Source: Acinetobacter sp. NCu2D-2 (GTDB lineage: Bacteria > Pseudomonadota > Gammaproteobacteria > Pseudomonadales > Moraxellaceae). From it: a stretch of 64,000 bases of DNA. The stretch spans positions 124,001 to 188,000 of the forward strand of contig NZ_CP015595.1 in NCBI RefSeq assembly GCF_001647675.1, read 5' to 3'. The notes beneath the pieces were generated by a model. That model did not search any database and was not told the DNA's origin. It was given only the letters and a program-made list of their open reading frames with translations. Shown here one piece after another: positions 17,401 through 26,289 of the stretch; positions within the stretch are counted from its first letter, which is position 1; each line of letters starts with the position of its first letter. Both the position numbers and the translations under genes were made by a program.

Positions 17401-20400
17401 CCAGACGGTGACGGTCGATACCACAGCACCGATTGCTGGCACATTAAGCCTGAGCAACCTTGAGGATACCGGACGATCAGCCACTGACTTTATTACCCAG
17501 GATAAAAGCTTTGATCTGACACTTGCGGGTCAAGAATCAGGGAGTGATCTGGAATATCTGGTTTCAACTGATGGTGGCCAGACCTGGACAGCCACTACGG
17601 CAAGTCAAACTGACTTAGCCGATGGCACATACCAATTTAAAGTCAAAGTGACGGATGCGGCAGGCAATAGCAGTGAAACTGCAGTCCAGACGGTGACGGT
17701 CGATACCACAGCACCGATTGCTGGCACATTAAGCCTGAGCAACCTTGAGGATACCGGACGATCAGCCACTGACTTTATTACCCAGGATAAAAGCTTTGAT
17801 CTGACACTTGCGGGTCAAGAATCAGGGAGTGATCTGGACTATCTGGTTTCAACCGATGGTGGCCAGACCTGGACAGCCACTACGGCAAGTCAAACTGACT
17901 TAGCCGATGGCACATACCAATTTAAAGTCAAAGTGACGGATGCGGCAGGCAATAGCAGTGAAACTGCAGTACAGACGGTGACGGTCGATACCACAGCACC
18001 GATTGCTGGCACATTAAGCCTGAGCAACCTTGAGGATACCGGACGATCAGCCACTGACTTTATTACCCAGGATAAAAGCTTTGATCTGACACTTGCGGGT
18101 CAAGAATCAGGGAGTGATCTGGAATATCTGGTTTCAACCGATGGTAGCCAGACCTGGACAGCCACTACGGCAAGTCAAACTGACTTAGCCGATGGCACAT
18201 ACCAATTTAAAGTCAAAGTGACGGATGCGGCAGGCAATAGCAGTGAAACTGCAGTCCAGACGGTGACGGTCGATACCACAGCACCGATTGCTGGCACATT
18301 AAGCCTGAGCAACCTTGAGGATACCGGACGATCAGCCACTGACTTTATTACCCAGGATAAAAGCTTTGATCTGACACTTGCGGGTCAAGAATCAGGGAGT
18401 GATCTGGAATATCTGGTTTCAACCGATGGTAGCCAGACCTGGACAGCCACTACGGCAAGTCAAACTGACTTAGCCGATGGCACATACCAATTTAAAGTCA
18501 AAGTGACGGATGCGGCAGGCAATAGCAGTGAAACTGCAGTCCAGACGGTGACGGTCGATACCACAGCACCGATTGCTGGCACATTAAGCCTGAGCAACCT
18601 TGAGGATACCGGACGATCAGCCACTGACTTTATTACCCAGGATAAAAGCTTTGATCTGACACTTGCGGGTCAAGAATCAGGGAGTGATCTGGAATATCTG
18701 GTTTCAACCGATGGTAGCCAGACCTGGACAGCCACTACGGCAAGTCAAACTGACTTAGCCGATGGCACATACCAATTTAAAGTCAAAGTGACGGATGCGG
18801 CAGGCAATAGCAGTGAAACTGCAGTCCAGACGGTGACGGTAGACAATACTCCTCCAGAGGCAGGTACATTTAACGTTATTGCGCTTGATGATACAGGACG
18901 CTTTGCAACTGATTTTATTACCCAAGATCGAAGCTTTGAGTTGGGGCTGAGTGGTTATGAGCTGGGTACGGACATTAAATATTTTATCTCAACTGATTTG
19001 GGTCAAACGTGGACAGCTACGACTGCAACACAAACTGATTTAACGGATGGTGAATATCAATTCAAGGCGGTGGTCACAGATGTTGCTGGTAATTCAACAG
19101 CAATCACGCAAACAATTGTGGTCGATAATGTAATGGCTGCTGTTTGGGATCTAACAAACTTTGTAGATACAGGAAAGTCAGATACAGATTTGATCACCTT
19201 TACAGATAGTTTTGAACTGAATATTTCAGGTGAACGCTATGTAGAGGATGATGTTCAATACTATGTCTCAACAGATGCAGGTCTGACTTGGCAGTCAACA
19301 ATAAAAGTGCAAATAGATTTAGCAGACGGCACATATCTCTTTAAGGCTGCTGTCACAGATTTAGCAGGCAATAGTGCTGAGCTGAATATACTCACGATTA
19401 CGGTAGATACAGTTCCACCTGTAATTGGTGAATTGGTACTATCTGGCTTTGAGGATTTGGGGCAATATGGCGACTACGTTTCGAAGGATGGTATCTTCAA
19501 TTTGGCGTTAACTCGCCAAGAATACAATACTGCACATCCATCTCAGTACAGTGATTTGGTGTATTACGTTTCGATTGATGGTGGTCAAACTTGGAAAGAA
19601 ACCACAACTCATCAAAATCTAGCGGATGGTGAATATCAATTTAAAGCCGTAGTGACAGATACCGCAGGAAATGTCTCTGAAAGCAATATTCAAAGCATTG
19701 TAGTCGATACAACAATTTTAGGTGTTACCGATCTTAGCTTTGAGTTAAATCATGCTGGTTATTATTCTTACCTTCGTGGCGTTGCACTTGAGGAATATGC
19801 CTATATCGAGGTGTACGATGAAGCTGGTAATAGATTATCATGGACTTCTAGCTATGAATCGAATGATCTAAACTTTACAGCTTATATATATCCTTATGAA
19901 ATAGGTCAGTCTTTGCATTTAGTGCTCATCGATAAAGCAGGAAATAAGAGTGAAGCAATAAAATACGCTCCTGAAATTGATATGACAGCTCCACAACCGA
20001 TTCAAAATTTTATGGTTGAGGAATATACTTCATATATAGTGGTGTCGGGACAAGTTGGACAAAATATGATTATTGAAGTCTATACCCAAGACGGCTTTAA
20101 AATTCAGGAAAGTTCTCCTTTAAGGGAGGATATAAGTTTTTATGTTGATGCTGCAGCATATGCTGGACAGGAATTGAGTTTTGTTGTTCGTCATCCAAAT
20201 GGTTTGACCAGTACACCAGTTACCTATCAGATTGCAGAAAATCTAAATGCGGCGGATGCACCTTGGAACCTGAATTTAAATGATGATGGCATTATCTTGA
20301 CTGGAGAACTTGCTCAAGGGGACGTATATCTAATTATCAAAGATCCTCAAGGCAATACATTATTTAGTGAGTATATGTATGATGCAGGTGCATTTAGTGT

Positions 20401-22270
20401 TGAGTTATGGAATTCCTACTTAAACGGTGGGGAGCTTTATGCTTATGTGTATGATCCATATACCTATCAAACCAGTAGTGCTGTTAAGTTCCCTGCTCCT
20501 TTAGATGTTACACCGCCACAGATAGATAATCTGAGTCTCGACGAAAATGGTTATCTGTATTTAGAGACGGAAGTTGGAGCAAAAGTTAAAGTCTTAAATG
20601 GAAATGGTAAAATCCTAGTAGAACAAACCGTCTATGGCAGTGGAACTTTTGATGCTTATCTGAATAGTATAGTAGGTCTCGAAGGACAGAATGTTTTAGT
20701 TCAAGTTGAAGATTCGAGAGGAAATATAGCCGAGCAACAGATTCTTTATCCAATCTCGCCTGAGGCACCAAATCCAGCCATTAACCTGCAATTAGCAGCA
20801 AATGGTTTCGAGCTCACAGGAGAACTGACTTCAATCCCAGATGGTGATTATGTCCATGTTTATGTGCGGGATATTCAAGGTAATTATCTAGGATCTTCAT
20901 TATGGAATAGTGAAGCTGGCACATTCCTTATCCAATTGCATACACCTCAACTTAGTGGTCAAACTCTGTATGTGCAGACAGTGTCGTCTTGGGGAGGTAA
21001 AACGGGTCAAGCGGTTGAAGTTATTGCGCCAATTGATATGACACCACCTACTGCTATTTCAGATATTTTTATTGAGACAACTCAAGATTATCAATTCATT
21101 GTGACAGGGAAGGCTAAGCCACTTACAACGATCACGTATAAGTATACAGATCAGCAATATTCTACTTCGACTGATGTTAATGGTGACTTTAGAACTAGTA
21201 TTTCTAAATACGGTATTGCGAATGGTGAGTTATTAGAGCTGTATGTACTTGATAGTAATGGTAACACTAGTCCTATAAAACACGTACAACTCCCAGTGGA
21301 TGATACATCTCCATTGGCTGCATCTGATTTTAAAATTGATGAGAATGGTTATCTTATTGCCTCTATGGAAGCAGGCAGTATCTATCATATGACTGTTTAT
21401 TACACAGATGGACAGATGCTAGATGCAACGTATTATGATTGGAGTTATACAGGACAAATCAATCATTCATTCTTATTAGGAGATACTACACTAGTAAAAT
21501 ATTTTGAAATTACAGTAGAAGATGCATTTGGTAATTATAGTACGACAACGACAGTGCAATATGCAGACTTAGCCAGAATTTCAGTGGATAGTTTGGTGGG
21601 TAGTAGTGCTGATGATGTCTTTGTAGTAGACCATTATCTTGACTACGTACAAGAGTATGATATCCAATGGACAGATGGTGTATATCATACGATCGATCGT
21701 GGCGGATATGACCGTGTTGAAACTTATATCAGTTATGATTTATCCAGCTATCAGAGCATCCAAATTGACGGTGCCGATTATTGGTTGCAAAAAGGTCAAT
21801 ATGTCGAAGAAATCGAGCTGATTGGGCAAGCGAGAATTGATGCTGTTGGTAATGATCTAGACAATGTCATCATTGGAAATATTGCTAATAACCGACTGGA
21901 AGGGCGTGAAGGCAACGATATCTTTATCGGCGGTTTAGGCTCTGATACGGTCATCTATAATGTGTTAAATAATTCTGCTGATGATGGTGGTATAGGTCAA
22001 GATACATGGAAAGATTTCCATGTAGGTGATACTCGTATCGATTCCAATGCAGATGTCATTAATCTTTCAGGCTTCTTAAAAGGTTATGACAGTAGTTTAG
22101 GAAAACTAGATGACTTCTTGGATGTTGTGCTACAAGGGCAAGATACAATGATTCGTATAGATCGTGATGGTATTGCAGGAACGGATCATGCATTTACCGA
22201 TTTGTTAGTGCTTGAAAATACACAAACTACATTGGATGAGTTGCTACGTAATCATCAAATTTATATTTAA
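14402..22270 (+). CDS. Bap-like giant surface adhesin, type I secretion substrate
   Basis: A 2,622-residue biofilm-associated protein. The start is the ATG at 14402 with GGAGTG 6 bp upstream; an ATG at 14390 is less well placed. Layout: BapA prefix-like N-terminal domain (1-155) with a hydrophobic glycine/alanine stretch (TALKTGLGIAAIGGIAAASS); 17 Ig-like (Big/T1SS-143 type) repeats of ~95 residues (about 157-1770) with the signature 'DxTAPxAGTLSLSNLEDTGRS...AGNSSETAVQTVTVD'; about seven more divergent Ig-like modules (1770-2390); and a C-terminal part with an RTX-like nonapeptide block (NDLDNVIIGNIANNRLEGREGNDIFIGG) and 'TLDELLRNHQIYI', the usual type I secretion tail. No secretion ABC/MFP genes are adjacent. 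It mediates adhesion/biofilm by family inference. The repeats are recombination-prone and may be mis-assembled. Confidence 0.92.
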   Translation: MSDLIILSQGANSEFQEKIISNNLNGTTQVSLQQGEYLKVSATPDQVESILQEGNNLVIRLKDGSKIIIENYDFLNDAQVIFGDGTNLWMTEISQGVNGELIINYNPTSSIIETSSTATAPTFSSTALKTGLGIAAIGGIAAASSGDSGDSKSVDREPPESGALQFSEFSDSGISNSDKITQDKAFKLVLNGQEPNTSVSFWISDDQGKTWKETTADQANLADGTYQFKAVVTDVAGNTAETTVQTITIDTSAVAGSLSIGEFEDTGRSTTDNISQDQSFKLTLTGQETDASVQYMVSEDQGATWQATTADQANLADGTYQFKAVVTDVAGNTAETTVQTITIDTSAVAGSLSIGEFEDTGRSSTDGISQDQSVKLTLTGQETDALVQYMVSKDQGATWQATTADQANLADGTYQFKAVVTDVAGNTAETTVQTITVDTSAVAGSLSIGEFEDTGRSSTDGISQDKSFDLTLAGQESGSDLEYLVSTDGSQTWTATTASQTDLADGTYQFKVKVTDAAGNSSETAVQTVTVDTTAPIAGTLSLSNLEDTGRSATDFITQDKSFDLTLAGQESGSDLEYLVSTDGGQTWTATTASQTDLADGTYQFKVKVTDAAGNSSETAVQTVTVDTTAPIAGTLSLSNLEDTGRSATDFITQDKSFDLTLAGQESGSDLEYLVSTDGGQTWTATTASQTDLADGTYQFKVKVTDAAGNSSETAVQTVTVDTTAPIAGTLSLSNLEDTGRSATDFITQDKSFDLTLAGQESGSDLEYLVSTDGSQTWTATTASQTDLADGTYQFKVKVTDAAGNSSETAVQTVTVDNQISVVFLPLGAEDTGISDTDFITKTNTFELKLGGDALVPELIDYLISTDGGQTWTATRAQQNGLADGNYLFKAIATDVAGNRAETVIQQIIIDTTAPIAGTLSLSNLEDTGRSATDFITQDKSFDLTLAGQESGSDLEYLVSTDGSQTWTATTASQTDLADGTYQFKVKVTDAAGNSSETAVQTVTVDTTAPIAGTLSLSNLEDTGRSATDFITQDKSFDLTLAGQESGSDLEYLVSTDGGQTWTATTASQTDLADGTYQFKVKVTDAAGNSSETAVQTVTVDTTAPIAGTLSLSNLEDTGRSATDFITQDKSFDLTLAGQESGSDLDYLVSTDGGQTWTATTASQTDLADGTYQFKVKVTDAAGNSSETAVQTVTVDTTAPIAGTLSLSNLEDTGRSATDFITQDKSFDLTLAGQESGSDLEYLVSTDGSQTWTATTASQTDLADGTYQFKVKVTDAAGNSSETAVQTVTVDTTAPIAGTLSLSNLEDTGRSATDFITQDKSFDLTLAGQESGSDLEYLVSTDGSQTWTATTASQTDLADGTYQFKVKVTDAAGNSSETAVQTVTVDTTAPIAGTLSLSNLEDTGRSATDFITQDKSFDLTLAGQESGSDLEYLVSTDGSQTWTATTASQTDLADGTYQFKVKVTDAAGNSSETAVQTVTVDNTPPEAGTFNVIALDDTGRFATDFITQDRSFELGLSGYELGTDIKYFISTDLGQTWTATTATQTDLTDGEYQFKAVVTDVAGNSTAITQTIVVDNVMAAVWDLTNFVDTGKSDTDLITFTDSFELNISGERYVEDDVQYYVSTDAGLTWQSTIKVQIDLADGTYLFKAAVTDLAGNSAELNILTITVDTVPPVIGELVLSGFEDLGQYGDYVSKDGIFNLALTRQEYNTAHPSQYSDLVYYVSIDGGQTWKETTTHQNLADGEYQFKAVVTDTAGNVSESNIQSIVVDTTILGVTDLSFELNHAGYYSYLRGVALEEYAYIEVYDEAGNRLSWTSSYESNDLNFTAYIYPYEIGQSLHLVLIDKAGNKSEAIKYAPEIDMTAPQPIQNFMVEEYTSYIVVSGQVGQNMIIEVYTQDGFKIQESSPLREDISFYVDAAAYAGQELSFVVRHPNGLTSTPVTYQIAENLNAADAPWNLNLNDDGIILTGELAQGDVYLIIKDPQGNTLFSEYMYDAGAFSVELWNSYLNGGELYAYVYDPYTYQTSSAVKFPAPLDVTPPQIDNLSLDENGYLYLETEVGAKVKVLNGNGKILVEQTVYGSGTFDAYLNSIVGLEGQNVLVQVEDSRGNIAEQQILYPISPEAPNPAINLQLAANGFELTGELTSIPDGDYVHVYVRDIQGNYLGSSLWNSEAGTFLIQLHTPQLSGQTLYVQTVSSWGGKTGQAVEVIAPIDMTPPTAISDIFIETTQDYQFIVTGKAKPLTTITYKYTDQQYSTSTDVNGDFRTSISKYGIANGELLELYVLDSNGNTSPIKHVQLPVDDTSPLAASDFKIDENGYLIASMEAGSIYHMTVYYTDGQMLDATYYDWSYTGQINHSFLLGDTTLVKYFEITVEDAFGNYSTTTTVQYADLARISVDSLVGSSADDVFVVDHYLDYVQEYDIQWTDGVYHTIDRGGYDRVETYISYDLSSYQSIQIDGADYWLQKGQYVEEIELIGQARIDAVGNDLDNVIIGNIANNRLEGREGNDIFIGGLGSDTVIYNVLNNSADDGGIGQDTWKDFHVGDTRIDSNADVINLSGFLKGYDSSLGKLDDFLDVVLQGQDTMIRIDRDGIAGTDHAFTDLLVLENTQTTLDELLRNHQIYI
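15998..18844. repeat. 285-bp coding tandem repeats within the adhesin
   Basis: Unit boundaries (ACCACAGCACCG) fall at 15998, 16283 and 16568, then 17135, 17420, 17705, 17990, 18275 and 18560, exactly 285 bp apart, giving nine nearly identical 95-residue units. A divergent unit of 282 bp (16853-17134) splits them into blocks of three and six. Differences between units are scattered: G/S before QTW, one E to D, and silent ACT/ACC, TCT/TCA and CC/AC changes that are shuffled among units, as expected from gene conversion. Confidence 0.95.
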
Positions 22271-22293
22271 TTGATCCGTTTAGGTTTCTACAA

Positions 22294-22322
22294 AGTCAGC
22301 TCAATTGAGCTGGCTTTTTTAT
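22294..22322 (+). terminator. Rho-independent terminator of the adhesin gene
   Basis: Stem AGTCAGCTC / GAGCTGGCT (one G-T wobble) around an AATT loop followed by a T-run, 24 bp after the adhesin stop codon. Confidence 0.88.
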
Positions 22323-22393
22323 AAGTTTGTAAGCCACTATAGATTTCCCGATAACCCATTTCGTAAGCGTCCGCTGAACCCCATGCCTATTTT

Positions 22394-23998
22394 TTAATTT
22401 GAGTTGGATTTCCAGCGATGTGGTAGTAATTCTTCTATTTGGGTCGCTTTATGCGTCGGCAGCCTTTTCAGCACATCACTGAGATAGGCATACGGATCCA
22501 ACCCATTCAGCTTTGCTGACTGGATTAAAGTCATGATATTTGCCGCTCGCTGTCCACTGCGCAGCGAACCTGCAAACAACCAGTTCTTACGGCCCAATGC
22601 CCAGGGACGCATTGAGTTCTCTGCCCAGTTATTGTCAATGGGTAGATTGCCATCATCCAGATAGCGGCTTAAGGCTGGCCAACGCTTCAGACTGTAATTG
22701 ATGGCCTTGGCGGTTGGAGAACTCGATGGCACCGTCAGATAATGTTGGTTGAGCCATTCATACAGTTGTTGCATCACCGGTTGACTATGCTGTTGTCGGT
22801 ATTCGCGGCGCTGTTCTGCTGTACTATCGGTCTTTTTCCTGAGTTCTGCTTCTATCGCATACAGTTTCTGAATCAGCACTAATGCCTGTTCAGCGACCTG
22901 ACTTTTCCCGGTCACATGTAGCTCATGGAATTTACGACGCGCATGCGCCATGCAGCCCACCTCAATGACCTGACCTGATTTAAAGCGTGCTTTATAACCA
23001 CTGTAATCATCACAGACCAGATGGCCCTGCCAGCCATTCAGGAACTCTTCTGCATGCTGACCTGAACGACTATCCTGAAAGTCATAGATCACGGCTTGAA
23101 CTGGATTGTACTGTGTAGTGGCATAGGCCCAGACATAACCTTTCTTCGGTTTTTTATCATTCTCACCCATCCGCATGATGGTGACTGGTGTTTCATCTGC
23201 ATGCAGCACCCGCTGTTGCAGCACCACCTCTTTTAAAGCATTGGCCAGAGGTTCCAGTTCTACACCGCAGCGACCTATCCAGTCGGACAGGGTTGATCTG
23301 GATAGATCAATGCCCGCCCGCTGATAGATCAGGCGCTGACGGTACAGCGGCAAATGATCGGCATACTTCGATACCAGCACATGGCTGAGCAGTTCAGGAC
23401 TGGCAATACCTTTATCAATCACATAGGCGGGCATCGCTTGCTGAGTCAGGGTGTCACACTGATCACAGACCCATTTGCCACGAACATGCTGTTCCTTATA
23501 GAACTGTGCCGGTCTGAAATTCAGTTTTTCACTGATATCTTCGCCGATACGACGGAGTTGGCAGCCACAAGCACATTGGGTTGATGTTGGTTCATGCTCA
23601 ATACGGATGGTGTGTAGATGATCCGGCAGCAGTCGACGTTTAGGTTTGTTGACTGTGGCTTTCTCTGTCGATGCATCGGTTTTATCTGCATTTAATCGTT
23701 CTAATTCCAGATCAACTGCTGCGATATCTTCTTCGACAGCCTCATCCCACAGATGGATTTGTTTTGCGGTGAGATGTTCGTTTTTACTGCCAAATTTGTG
23801 CTGTTTAAATAGTGCGAGCTCATGCTCGTATTTTTGCGTGAGAATGGAAAGATGTTGAACTTTGGCATCCAATTGCTGGTTTGATTTTTCTAATTCTTGA
23901 TTTGATTGTGCCAGAGACTGATGCTGCATTGCCAACTGTCTGGTAAATTCCAGCAGTTGTTCATGGGTCAGTTGGCTTAAGTCTGGCAGCGTATTCAT
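22394..23998 (-). CDS. tnpC: IS66 transposase TnpC
   Basis: Complete 534-residue IS66 transposase. Order: N-terminal coiled coil (LAQSNQELEKSNQQLDAKVQHLSILTQKYEHELALFK), zinc-finger region (C-x-C-x-C 'TQCACGCQLRRIG' and 'WVCDQCDTL'), catalytic core 'LHADETPVTIM' (D), 'LVCDDYSGYKARF' (D), and 'DGNLPIDNNWAENSMRPWALGRKNWLFAGS' (E), then the small C-terminal dimerisation tail 'DPYAYLSDVLKRLPTHK'. Its ATG overlaps the tnpB stop by 4 bp, so the genes are translationally coupled. Confidence 0.95.
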   Translation of the reverse strand: MNTLPDLSQLTHEQLLEFTRQLAMQHQSLAQSNQELEKSNQQLDAKVQHLSILTQKYEHELALFKQHKFGSKNEHLTAKQIHLWDEAVEEDIAAVDLELERLNADKTDASTEKATVNKPKRRLLPDHLHTIRIEHEPTSTQCACGCQLRRIGEDISEKLNFRPAQFYKEQHVRGKWVCDQCDTLTQQAMPAYVIDKGIASPELLSHVLVSKYADHLPLYRQRLIYQRAGIDLSRSTLSDWIGRCGVELEPLANALKEVVLQQRVLHADETPVTIMRMGENDKKPKKGYVWAYATTQYNPVQAVIYDFQDSRSGQHAEEFLNGWQGHLVCDDYSGYKARFKSGQVIEVGCMAHARRKFHELHVTGKSQVAEQALVLIQKLYAIEAELRKKTDSTAEQRREYRQQHSQPVMQQLYEWLNQHYLTVPSSSPTAKAINYSLKRWPALSRYLDDGNLPIDNNWAENSMRPWALGRKNWLFAGSLRSGQRAANIMTLIQSAKLNGLDPYAYLSDVLKRLPTHKATQIEELLPHRWKSNSN

Positions 23999-24222
23999 GA
24001 CCGCAGTATGCCTGAGGTCATGACGCAGAGGAAATAGAACGTTTGGAGAATAGCAGAATGTACCAGCACTTTCATGCGATGGCCACGTTTATTACAGAAC
24101 AGGTAAGCGCAATGCGGTTTAATGTAGCCAAAGGCTCTCACCACCTGAGCCATGACAGTATCCATCCCTGCTCGCATATCCAGAGGTTGGGTAGAAAGCC
24201 AGATTTCATCAATGCGGATCAT
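23995..24222 (-). CDS. tnpB: IS66 accessory protein TnpB, internally shortened
   Basis: Starts at the ATG at 24222 overlapping the tnpA stop (MIRIDEIWLSTQPLDMRAGMD...). The first ~57 residues match IS66 Orf2, including 'RGHRMKVLVH', but the normal continuation (DGFGIW...W type, to about 115 residues) is replaced by 'SAILQTFYFLCVMTSGILRS' and a stop after 75 residues. An internal deletion seems to have removed the core of the C-terminal half while keeping the overlap with tnpC. Since IS66 transposition normally needs all three genes, this copy may be immobile. Confidence 0.75.
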   Translation of the reverse strand: MIRIDEIWLSTQPLDMRAGMDTVMAQVVRAFGYIKPHCAYLFCNKRGHRMKVLVHSAILQTFYFLCVMTSGILRS

Positions 24223-24602
24223 GTTGCAAGTGCCTTGAGTAATTCTGCTAAAGTAGATATTTCTGATACTTGCCATTTCAAGCCAATTTCTGCTTTTGAG
24301 TGGGGTAAAGTAATTTGAACCGTTAACATGTCAGTAGGAGTAGGATCTAATGGTGCAGAGCAAGATAAGGCAATAAATGCAGGTTTATTCGGTAGTGGTG
24401 AGCGATCATTCCCTGGCTTACCATCAATTAAGCGAATCCATTTGGATACAAGATTTGTATTCAATCCATGTTGCAAAGCGACCGAAGCAATTGAAACGTC
24501 CGGTGCTTTACAAGCCTGAACGATCTGCTGTTTAAATTCAGCACTGTATGTTCTTCGTTTTTTCGCAAGAGATGCGATGGATGTCTGGTGATTTGTAGTC
24601 AT
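24219..24602 (-). CDS. tnpA: IS66 accessory protein TnpA
   Basis: 127-residue Orf1 of IS66 with an N-terminal helix-turn-helix related to the IS3 OrfA/IS66 type: 'RRTYSAEFKQQIVQACKAPDVSIASVALQHGLNTNLVSKWIR'. The C-terminal half has the 'VQITLPHSKAEIGLKWQVSEISTLAELLKAL' segment found in IS66 Orf1 proteins. It is the first gene of the element, running inward from the right inverted repeat, and its stop overlaps the tnpB ATG. Confidence 0.92.
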   Translation of the reverse strand: MTTNHQTSIASLAKKRRTYSAEFKQQIVQACKAPDVSIASVALQHGLNTNLVSKWIRLIDGKPGNDRSPLPNKPAFIALSCSAPLDPTPTDMLTVQITLPHSKAEIGLKWQVSEISTLAELLKALAT

Positions 24603-24701
24603 AAATTTTAGTCCCCACTTGTTTTTAAGTGGGGACTAAATTAAGGCTTATAGGATGAATTCATAAGGTGTGTTCAGCGGACGCTTACGGAGTTTAGGGA
24701 T

Positions 24702-25064
24702 ATGCCAGTAAAAGCAATTAACAACCAATATGATTTTGAACCGCGTGATCTACAAAAACATTATGGCGACAACATTCTGATTTATGTGGGATGGGATCAT
24801 CACACCTTATATTGTGCGGCGCATGCCATGTTGGCATCATCACAGCAAAGCTTTCAAGATTTAATCGATCAGCAAATTAAAGGTGGATTTCACCAACATC
24901 CTGAGTTTGAGGAGATTGATTGGTCAAAAGTCGAATATTTGTTGGACGGTCAACCATTCCAGCCACAGCTGGACCAAAGTCTGGCGAGTCAAAATATCGG
25001 ACATAAATCACTATTGCGCTTCGTAACACCTGGGCTGGATGACTACCAGCATCGTCATGTTTAA
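24702..25064 (+). CDS. mphO: Phenol hydroxylase subunit P4 (DmpO/MphO-like)
   Basis: A 120-residue component of the multicomponent phenol 2-monooxygenase (Dmp/Mph/Mop), which converts phenol to catechol; P4 is the small subunit that associates with the oxygenase. Typical segments: 'FEPRDLQKHYGDNILIYVGWDHHTLYCAAHAMLASSQQSFQDLI' and 'PGLDDYQHRH'. An AGGGA ribosome-binding site precedes the ATG. The IS66 right end lies 13 bp upstream, so subunits K-N (P0-P3) that should precede it are missing, along with any promoter. The next gene (reductase) starts 11 bp downstream. Confidence 0.87.
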   Translation: MPVKAINNQYDFEPRDLQKHYGDNILIYVGWDHHTLYCAAHAMLASSQQSFQDLIDQQIKGGFHQHPEFEEIDWSKVEYLLDGQPFQPQLDQSLASQNIGHKSLLRFVTPGLDDYQHRHV

Positions 25065-25075
25065 GGAGCGATGAA

Positions 25076-26136
25076 ATGAGTTATCAAGTCACGATTGAAC
25101 CGATTGGAACCACCATCGAAGTAGAGGAAGATCAAACCATCTTGGATGCAGCTTTACGCCAGGGTGTATGGCTTCCATTTGCCTGTGGTCATGGCACCTG
25201 TGGTACCTGTAAGGTACAAGTAACCGACGGATACTATGATGTCGGTGAAGCATCTCCATTTGCATTAATGGACATTGAGCGTGAAGAAAATAAAGTTCTC
25301 GCATGTTGCTGCAAACCAGAATCAGATATGGTCATTGAAGCAGATGTGGATGAAGATGAAGACTTCCTTGGCTATCTTGTTGAGGATTTTCAGACTGAAG
25401 TGATTGAAATCAAAGACCTCTCACCGACAATTAAGGGTGTACGTCTAGCTTTAGACCGTCCAATGCAATTCCAAGCTGGGCAATATATCAATATACAATT
25501 CCCTGGAATTGAAGGTACACGCGCCTTTTCGATCGCCAATTCCCCAAGTGAGGAAGGTATTGTTGAATTACATATCCGCCAAGTACCGGGTGGCGCAGCG
25601 ACTACTTATGTCCATGAATTATTAAAGACGGGCGATAAACTTGATATTTCAGGGCCATATGGACAATTCTTCGTACGTAAGTCTGATCCTCAAGACGTAA
25701 TATTTATTGCAGGCGGTTCGGGCTTATCTAGTCCTCAATCGATGATTCAGGATTTACTAGAACTGGGTGATCCACGCACAATCTATTTGTTCCAAGGTGC
25801 ACGTGATGTGGCAGAGCTATATAACCGTGAAATATTCGAAAACTGGGTAAAAAATATCCTAATTTTCGCTATATTCCAGCTTTAAATGCGCCTAAAACTG
25901 AAGATCAGTGGACTGGTTTTACAGGATTTGTGCATGAGGCAGTAGCTGAATATTTTGAAAATAAATGCTCAGGACATAAAGCTTATCTATGCGGTCCGCC
26001 ACTTATGATTGATGCAGCGATTTCTACGTTAATGCAAAGTCGTCTCTTTGAGCGTGATATTCATACTGAACGTTTCCTGAGTGCGGCCGATGGTGCGTCT
26101 GGTCAATCACGTTCAGCATTGTTTAAACATATTTAA
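25076..26136 (+). pseudogene. mphP: Phenol hydroxylase reductase P5 (DmpP/MphP-like), frameshifted
   Basis: NADH:ferredoxin-type reductase of phenol hydroxylase. The plant-type 2Fe-2S ligands are present (CGHGTCGTCKVQV plus LACCC), then the FAD-binding 'RAFSIANSP' and NAD-binding 'IFIAGGSGLSSPQSMIQDLLELG'. At 25849-25854 an A6 run stands where A7 is needed: the frame reads into 'NILIFAIFQL' and stops at 25885. The +1 frame continues as 'KKYPNFRYIPALNAPKTEDQW...KAYLCGPPLMIDAAI...', giving the expected ~353 residues. A sequencing error in the homopolymer is possible, but loss of the other subunits suggests real decay. Confidence 0.9.
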
Positions 26137-26167
26137 TAGAATAGATAGAAACTCTGAAATTTTATTG

Positions 26168-26200
26168 AGTGTCACTGATGTATGATGCATGAGTGACACT
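26168..26200. terminator. Inverted repeat downstream of the phenol hydroxylase reductase
   Basis: AGTGTCACT (26168-26176) pairs with AGTGACACT (26192-26200) around a 15-nt loop, followed by TTCTTCATAATT. Probably the operon's terminator, with a weak T-tract. Confidence 0.55.
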
Positions 26201-26289
26201 TCTTCATAATTCATTAGCCGGTCAATTCTTAAATGCTTTGTTATTATTTACGATACTTATATTGAGTAGGCTACAACAATCTATATCTT

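Larger units (their letters stand above)
22363..24688 (-). mobile_element. IS66-family insertion sequence
   Basis: 2,326 bp with ends GTAAGCGTCCGCTGAAC at 22363 and its reverse complement ending at 24688 (17 matching bases, starting with the GTAA typical of IS66). It carries tnpA, a shortened tnpB and tnpC. The 8-bp flanks CCCATTTC and GGAGTTTA differ, so the expected 8-bp duplication is missing. The right end lies only 13 bp before a phenol hydroxylase subunit gene, the left end about 92 bp after the adhesin gene. Confidence 0.93.

Noticed and set aside
15998..18844. Long direct repeats as possible mobile or duplicated genes
   Set aside because: They are in-frame domains of one adhesin, each 95 residues, not separate genes.
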